Part shown: positions 58,442 through 64,000 of the stretch, one piece after another | How positions within the stretch are numbered: position 1 is the stretch's first letter | Layout of the letters: each line of letters starts with the position of its first letter | Assembly (NCBI GenBank): GCA_036927565.1 | Contig: JAYESD010000004.1 | Coordinates: 161,545,697 to 161,609,696, forward strand | DNA length: 64,000 nt | Direction: 5' to 3' | From: Tuctoria greenei | Lineage: Eukaryota > Streptophyta > Magnoliopsida > Poales > Poaceae | The notes under the pieces: generated by a model | Database searches by the model: none | Told to the model about the DNA's origin: nothing | What the model saw: only the letters and a program-made list of their open reading frames with translations | Position numbers and translations under genes: made by a program

Positions 58442-60436
58442 TCAATTTAAGCCATGAGGATGCATAACCCCTATTTCACTACGAATGTAACAAAAACGAG
58501 TGAAATCCAAAGGTTTTGTAAAAATGTCAGCCAATTGTTGTTCGGTATCCACATGGTGAAGCACAATGTTTCCTTTTTCAACATTATCTCAGAGAAAGTG
58601 ATACCTAATATCAATGTGCTTAGTTCTAGAATGTTGCACGGGGTTTTTGGCAATGCAAATAGCACTAGTGTTGTCACAAAATAGTGGAACACTATCTAGA
58701 TCAACCACATAGCCCTTAAGTGTTTGAACAATCTAAAGAATTTGTGAGCAAGCACTAGCAGCAGCTACATATTCAGATTCGGCTGTGGATTGTGCAACTG
58801 AATTTTGTTTTCTAGAGGACCAAGCAACAAGAGAATTACCAAGAAAATGACAAGCACCGGAAGTACTTTTCCTATCAATCCTACAACCCCCAAAATCAGC
58901 ATCCAAGAAAGCTTTCAAAGTAACTGTTGAGGAAGAAGGAAGAAAAATGCCAAATTCTTGAGTTCCATGTAAGTACCTGAGAATCCTTTTGACGGCTTGA
59001 CGATGTGAAACACGTGGGGAGGCTTGAAACCGTGCACAAAGACATACGCTGAATTGTATGTCCAGTCTTGATGCCGTGAGGTACAAAAGTGATCCGATCA
59101 TGCTTCTATATTCTTTTTGATCCACGAATTCACCATCTTTATCAAGTTCAAGTGTTGTTGCTGTTCACATTGGTGTCCGAAGAGGCTTGCTTTTGTCCAT
59201 GTTGAAGCGCCTTAGGAGGTCTTTGGTATACTTCGTTTGATGCACAAAGGTACCCTCCTTGGTTTGCTTGTTTTGCAGCCCCAAAAAGTAAGTGAGTTCA
59301 CCCATCATACTCATTTCAAATTCGAAACTCATCATTGCTGAAAACTTGGACACAAGATCATGAGAAACACAACCAAAGATAATATCATCCACATACACTT
59401 GAACGAATAATGAATCATTGCCATATTTAAGCACAAAAAGAGTTTTATCAACCTTGCCCATGTTAAACCCCTTTTCAAGTAAGAATGTTTTTAACCTATT
59501 GTACCATGCTCTAGGGGCTTGTTTGAGACCGTATAAGGCTTTGGACAGTTTGTAAACATGATTAGGAAAATCTGGATTTTCAAAACCCGGTGGTTGTTTG
59601 ACATAAACCTCCTCATCTATGTAGCCATTAAGAAAAGCACTTTTAACATCCATTTGAAATAGCTTAAAACCTTTAGATGCTGCAAAAGCTAACAAAATTC
59701 TTATGGCTTCTAATCTAGCGACGGGAGCAAAAGTTTCATCAAAATCTAGACGTTCCACTTGAGTGAAACCTTGAGCAACCAACCTAGCCTTATTCCTAAC
59801 CACAACCCCATCCTCACTTTGTTTATTTTTAAATACCCATTTAGTTCCAATTAAAGTGTGACCTTGAGGTGGAGGTACAAGTTTCCAAACATTATTTCTT
59901 TCAAAATTTTCTAATTCTTCTTGCATGGCAATAATCCAAGATTCATTAGTGAGTGCGTGTGATATATCTTTGGGTTCAAAAGAAGCAACAAAAGCAGAAT
60001 GAGCATAAGATTTTGGATCGCAAAACCTGGACCGTGTGACTCGTTCGTGCAAGCTTCCAATCATCTGTTGTGGGGGATGATCTTTGTAAAAACGTAGGGG
60101 AACATATGTCTCACAAGCTTCTTCTTCATTAGGTTCATTGTAGATTGATGAGCTTGTGACTTGTGGATGATCAGGACCAGCATGGGTGATAGCCGGAGCT
60201 TGTTCAATGTCCGGAGCTGGACACGTGTCAACTTCGGAACTACCAGGCAGTATCACCGGCTCTTCTTCATCTTCGAAAATACCCTCCCCCTGAGGATACG
60301 GATCTGGTCCTGCAACACCGGAGCTAGTACCTGGGATAGCTTCATCAAAAGACACTTCACAAGTATCCACAATTTTGTTAGTGTCAAGTAAAAGCACACG
60401 GTAGCCTCTAGTATGAGATGGATAACCAAGAAACAT
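58442..60436 (-). pseudogene. copia integrase end, reverse transcriptase and RNase H
   Basis: A single frame broken by a few stops (TGA at 59165 after PLRTPM, TAG at 58733 after CSQIL, one more near the HYHFL block). The N-terminal part is the integrase C-terminus (MFLGYPSHTRGYRVLLLD) and an acidic linker. RT follows with IGTKWVFKNKQSEDG, MDVKSAFLNGYIDEEVYVKQ, ALYGLKQAPRAWY and the intact catalytic YVDDIIFGC. RNase H has FLDADFGGCRIDRKSTSG with its aspartates, AQSTAESEYVAAAS and HIDIRYHF, and ends VMHPHGLN then TGA. Only point lesions separate this from an active enzyme. The linker DNA holds CCGGAGCT motifs like those in the LTR. Confidence 0.9.
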
Positions 60437-61614
60437 GTCATCAATGGATCGAGGTTCAAACTTATCAAGATTACCATGTTTCTTAACAAAGCATGTGCAA
60501 CCAAAAACCTGAAAGTGTGTAACACTAGGCCTATTCCAAAACGAAGCTCATATGGTGTTTTACCTAGCTTAGCATGCAAGAAAACACGATTTGAGACATA
60601 ACAAGCGGTTGCTAACGCATCAGCCCAAAATTTCCTAGAAGTTTGATATTCATCAAGCATAGTCCTAGCCATCTCAACTAAGGTTCTGTTCTTTCTTTCT
60701 ACAACACCGTTTTGTTGAGGTACATATGGTGAAGAGAATTGATGATCTATTCTATTTTCAGCACAAAAGTGATCAAAAGATTGATTTTTAAATTCAGTTC
60801 CATTATCACTTCTAATTGCTTGTAAAGATCATGGGTAATCAATTGATAATCTAAGAAATAAAGTTCTAAAATGACTGAAAACTTCATTCTTAGACGCCAT
60901 AATGTAAACCCAAGAATATCTAGAATAATCATCAACGATAACAAGAACATACCATTTACCTCTGAAGGATTGAACACGTGAAGGTCCTACGGTGTCAAGA
61001 TGCAAAAGTTGACATGGTTCAGTTGTCATGATCATTGTGAGAGGAGTATGTGAACCTGTAACCATCTTAGCATGTCTACAAGAAGAGCACACAATTTCTT
61101 TGTCCCCTTTAAGCTTAGGCAGCCCACGTATGCGATCAAGAGCACTAACACGCGTTAGGTGATCTAAGCCTACGTGACCAAGTCTACGATGCCAAAAATA
61201 TAAGTCCTTTGAATCATTAGCAACTAGACACCTATGCTTAGAGGAAGACATATCAAAATCAGCTTTAGAAACTCTTCCAAACCGAGACATGTTAAAAATA
61301 AGCTCACTATTTGAACTTACAACTTTGCAGCAGTTTTTATTGAAAATAATTTCCAGATTTTCATCTAGCAATTGTGAAACAGAAAGCAAGTTGTATTTCA
61401 ATTTTTTGACAGGTGCCACATCCTTCAAAGTGTAGTGATCATTTACTCTAACCGAACCCTTAGCAATTATAGGAGTTGAAGAATTATCGGCAAAAGTAAC
61501 ATTTTCTACACGTGACACAAAAGAGAGGGTGGAGAACCAATCTTTGTTACCGGTCATGTGGGGTGAGCAACCTGAATCCACAATCCAAATGTTCTCCTTC
61601 CTCAAACGTGTAAC
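60437..61614 (-). pseudogene. copia protease, GAG-pre-integrase and integrase
   Basis: Protease active site in WIVDSGCSPHMTGNKDW, then FADNSSTPIIAKG. Pre-integrase: CLVANDSKDLYFWHRRLGHVG. Integrase finger: CSSCRHAKMVTGS. Core: LDTVGPSRVQ (Asp), then a TGA at 60829-60831, RSDNGTEFKNQ (Asp) and NGVVERKNRTL (Glu), so the triad is complete. A one-base loss near 60535 (in YELRFGI) shifts the frame before the integrase end. The protease is in the same frame as gag, separated only by the TAG at 61615-61617. Confidence 0.89.
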
Positions 61615-64000
61615 CTACATAGAAGCACAATACGTCGATGACTCAATACTGGGGTTAGTCATAAGGCATTTAGGAATCCAGTACTGAGTCACGCGACGTG
61701 CAGCAGGAAAAACATGCGAAAACTGAGATAAAACAGCAGGTTTATGAGTCGAAGTTTGAGATTTTCTATTCTTAACTCTTTTAGCACAAGAACCAGTAGC
61801 TTCGGAGGTAAAAGCAGCAGTTCCAAAAGATAAGGCCGAAGCTCCGGAAACAAAAGCTGAAGTTCCGAAGGAAACAACAGAAGGTCCGGGAGCTCTCGGA
61901 GCTATCGTAACTATCGGAGCTGCTTTTGCGGATTTATTACCAGAAGGTCCGGAAGCTACCTTTTCAAATTTTTGACTCACTAAAGCAGGTTGTGTTTTTC
62001 TAATTGCATGAAAGTTATAAGATCCAGCAATTTTTCTTTCCTTTTTCTGTTGTTTAGCTAGTCTATAACAAAAATATATGACATGACCATCTCTACCACA
62101 GAAGGTACAATGAAATTTAACTTTGTGTTCATGTCTAGATGGGCAAGCAATATTTTTATTTGAAACTGAATGAGACAACACTCCTGCAGATTTGAAAACC
62201 ACTCCCTTTTGTTTAGGAACTGTTTGAATCAAACCACTTCCTAATGACTTTACAATTTTAGGTGGATGTGCCTTAGCATGAGCATGAGAATCAAAACCTA
62301 AACCAATTTTATCATTGCAAGACATGGAAGAATTCAGCAGCAAGTTTAGGTTCTTATTCCCATTACAAAACCAATCTAATGTCCTATGCATGTTGTCAAG
62401 TTTATTGGACAGATCAAGGCAATTTTCACATGAAGTTTTTCTTTTTAGTTTGCAATTGGAACAAAATTTAACTTCATGAGAACGTAAAGCACTGTTCAAT
62501 ATAGAAATTTCATTCATAGCCTCTTGCAGTTTTTTATTAAGATCATCGCAACTAGAACAATGCAAATCAATTGTAGAACAAGAAGCATCTTTTAAGTTTC
62601 TAATATTAAGTGCAGCAAGCTTTTTGTTCTTTTCAATTTCAAGTTGAGGTTTATCAAGTGTGGAGGTGTGCACACTTCTTAATGAGGACAATTGTTCATA
62701 TATTAAATCACATGAGGAACATGCATCATCACTAGGAATGAAAGTTCTTAAATGGTTGATTTCAAATTCTAGTGATTCAATTTTAGCAGCATTATCCCTA
62801 AGCTTTTTGTCCTTTTTCTTGACAATAATAGTTGCACGAGAAATAGCATCACACATTTCATTGCAGGTAGAACATACCTCATCGCCTTCACTGTTGTGTT
62901 TTGCATCCTCCTGACTTGATCTTGATCTTGTTTTGCCCGCCATGAAGCATAAGTTGGCCAGATCGTCATCATCTTCATCACTTTCAAAGTCTACATCACT
63001 TGAACTAAGTTCTTGAAGCACGGTGATGAAACTGTTGATCATCTTGCGTCCTATGGTACCTTTCTTCTTCTTGTTGGAATTTCCAGAGGAGGTTCGGACC
63101 TTGCTTTGTTTTTCTTCTCGGGTGGTCGGACCTGAAAGTTTAGGGCATTCTGTACGAAAGTGTCCTGTTTTACCACATTCAAAATAGCGTTGAGGTCCGG
63201 AGCTTCCTCTCCTTCTAGTTCTCACATTTTGCAATGCTTTTGAGAATCTAGTAGAGATGAGTGTCAACTCCTCGTCTGGAAATTCTTCGATCTGCTCCAG
63301 GGTTAGTGAGGACAACAAAGCAAGAGTATTGCAAGATGATGATTGGTCGGAGCTAGACATATCACATTGTGAAACAAATGCAATAGACTTATTTGGGTTC
63401 TTACGTGCTAGGATGTCAATTTCATGAGTTTTTAGTTTAGAATAAAGTACATCTAATGTAAGAGAACTCATGACAGTTGATTCACGAATAGATGTTACTT
63501 TCATCTCCCAAATTGACATGTCTAACGCACTAAGAAGTTTCCTAGCATTCTCAGCATCAGAAAAATTTACATTGACACTACGTAAGTTGCTGAGAATTTT
63601 ATTCAATCGAGCAAAAAGGTCATCAATAGACTCACCTGGTTGCATCTCAAAACGCATATATTCCTTTTTGAACATATCTTGTTTTACCTCCTTGATTGTG
63701 TTGGATCCTTCATGATAATCACAGAGAGCTCTCCAAACATCGTATGCTGATCGGAGGTGCACAACACGATCAAAGTCGCTTTGAGTGAGTCCTTGGATGA
63801 TCAAGTTTCGGGCTTTGTTGTTGTTGTCGACGTCCCGTAGGTTTGTGGCCGTGACTTGATCATTGGGTGGCACTTCATAAGGCTTATACACCTTCTCCCA
63901 TATTGCAAAGCCTTGTGCCTGGATGAAAGCCTCCATGCGTGCCTTCCAAACCTGGAAATCAATACCAGCAAACACACAAGGTTTGGCGGAATACTTCTCC
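61615..64000 (-). CDS. Sirevirus gag, start codon just outside the window
   Basis: An uninterrupted frame to the window edge; the sequence at the edge matches codons 2 onward of the related gag that starts MEKYS. Residues about 10-240 are the copia gag core (FQVWKARMEAFIQAQGF, NLIIQGLTQSDFDRVVHL, MQPGESIDDLFARLNKIL, KLKTHEIDILARKNPN). The first zinc knuckle reads RYFECGKTGHFRTEC and has lost its first cysteine. A long coiled-coil zone with many paired cysteines follows (CSTCNEMC, CSSCDLIYEQL, CSSCDDLNKKL, CSNCKL, CENCLDL). A second, intact zinc knuckle is CTFCGRDGHVIYFC near residue 650. It ends at a TAG in frame with protease. Length (about 795 codons) and coiled coil are typical of Sirevirus gag. 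It may be translatable. Confidence 0.9.
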   Translation of the reverse strand, partial: EKYSAKPCVFAGIDFQVWKARMEAFIQAQGFAIWEKVYKPYEVPPNDQVTATNLRDVDNNNKARNLIIQGLTQSDFDRVVHLRSAYDVWRALCDYHEGSNTIKEVKQDMFKKEYMRFEMQPGESIDDLFARLNKILSNLRSVNVNFSDAENARKLLSALDMSIWEMKVTSIRESTVMSSLTLDVLYSKLKTHEIDILARKNPNKSIAFVSQCDMSSSDQSSSCNTLALLSSLTLEQIEEFPDEELTLISTRFSKALQNVRTRRRGSSGPQRYFECGKTGHFRTECPKLSGPTTREEKQSKVRTSSGNSNKKKKGTIGRKMINSFITVLQELSSSDVDFESDEDDDDLANLCFMAGKTRSRSSQEDAKHNSEGDEVCSTCNEMCDAISRATIIVKKKDKKLRDNAAKIESLEFEINHLRTFIPSDDACSSCDLIYEQLSSLRSVHTSTLDKPQLEIEKNKKLAALNIRNLKDASCSTIDLHCSSCDDLNKKLQEAMNEISILNSALRSHEVKFCSNCKLKRKTSCENCLDLSNKLDNMHRTLDWFCNGNKNLNLLLNSSMSCNDKIGLGFDSHAHAKAHPPKIVKSLGSGLIQTVPKQKGVVFKSAGVLSHSVSNKNIACPSRHEHKVKFHCTFCGRDGHVIYFCYRLAKQQKKERKIAGSYNFHAIRKTQPALVSQKFEKVASGPSGNKSAKAAPIVTIAPRAPGPSVVSFGTSAFVSGASALSFGTAAFTSEATGSCAKRVKNRKSQTSTHKPAVLSQFSHVFPAARRVTQYWIPKCLMTNPSIESSTYCASM

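Larger units (their letters stand above)
55666..64000 (-). mobile_element. Sirevirus-type copia element (right part beyond the window)
   Basis: Minus-strand element of the same family as 45743-53653, with a 1.78 kb 3' LTR, polypurine tracts, pol with a few lesions and a nearly complete long gag. The window ends one codon short of the gag ATG, so the primer site and 5' LTR lie outside. Its LTR has a roughly 20-bp repeat array that the sister element lacks. The five bases left of the LTR are CAACA. Confidence 0.92.

Overview
The window looks like repeat-filled intergenic DNA from a grass (Poaceae). The evidence is the kind and layering of its elements: Sirevirus-type Ty1/copia elements with long gag genes, Tekay-like Ty3/gypsy chromoviruses with 3-5 kb LTRs, a plant L1 with a DUF4283-type ORF1, and CACTA transposons with subterminal repeats. 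I found no intact single-copy host gene, no tRNA or rRNA gene and no CRISPR array. Almost every long reading frame belongs to a retroelement, and nearly all carry stops or frameshifts. Species cannot be told from the sequence alone.

Layout. 1-7935: 3' part of a plus-strand gypsy element (broken pol, polypurine tract, 4.6 kb 3' LTR). 7936-8671: unassigned. 8672-14452: a 5.8 kb minus-strand solo LTR with near-matching target-site copies. 14453-15514 and 26899-27448: two pieces that may be one CACTA element split by a Sirevirus at 15515-26898. That Sirevirus has LTRs, a one-frame but nonsense-broken gag, pol, and a third gene of about 600 codons behind a short intron-like leader. 27452-28234 and 40609-41989: an L1 split by a minus-strand gypsy element at 28235-40608, which has two 3.27 kb LTRs, gag-pol with few lesions, and an extra reading frame upstream of gag. 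41990-42906: left end of a second CACTA element, inserted in the L1. 42907-44309: most of a minus-strand copia LTR. 44310-45742 and 53654-55665: a minus-strand gypsy LTR of the same family as 3374-7935, split by a plus-strand Sirevirus-type copia at 45743-53653. 55666-64000: a related copia on the minus strand, running off the right edge just after the gag start codon.

The order of insertion can be read from the nesting: L1 (oldest), then CACTA, copia LTR fragment, gypsy LTR and copia, giving five layers at 41617-53653. The elements do not form a shared pathway. Each encodes the usual functions (capsid/nucleocapsid, protease, integrase, reverse transcriptase, RNase H) for its own copying.

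The most promising leads are: (1) an extra ORF before gag in the gypsy element at 28235-40608, where this ORF and gag both begin directly after the same splice-acceptor-like octamer; (2) the third gene of the first Sirevirus, with its own leader and intron signals; (3) two Sirevirus families each carrying its own CCGGA-type repeat, one a palindrome array in the LTRs and one a 20-bp array in the LTR that also recurs inside gag-pol; and (4) a tail-to-tail pair of related copia elements able to form a very long inverted repeat.
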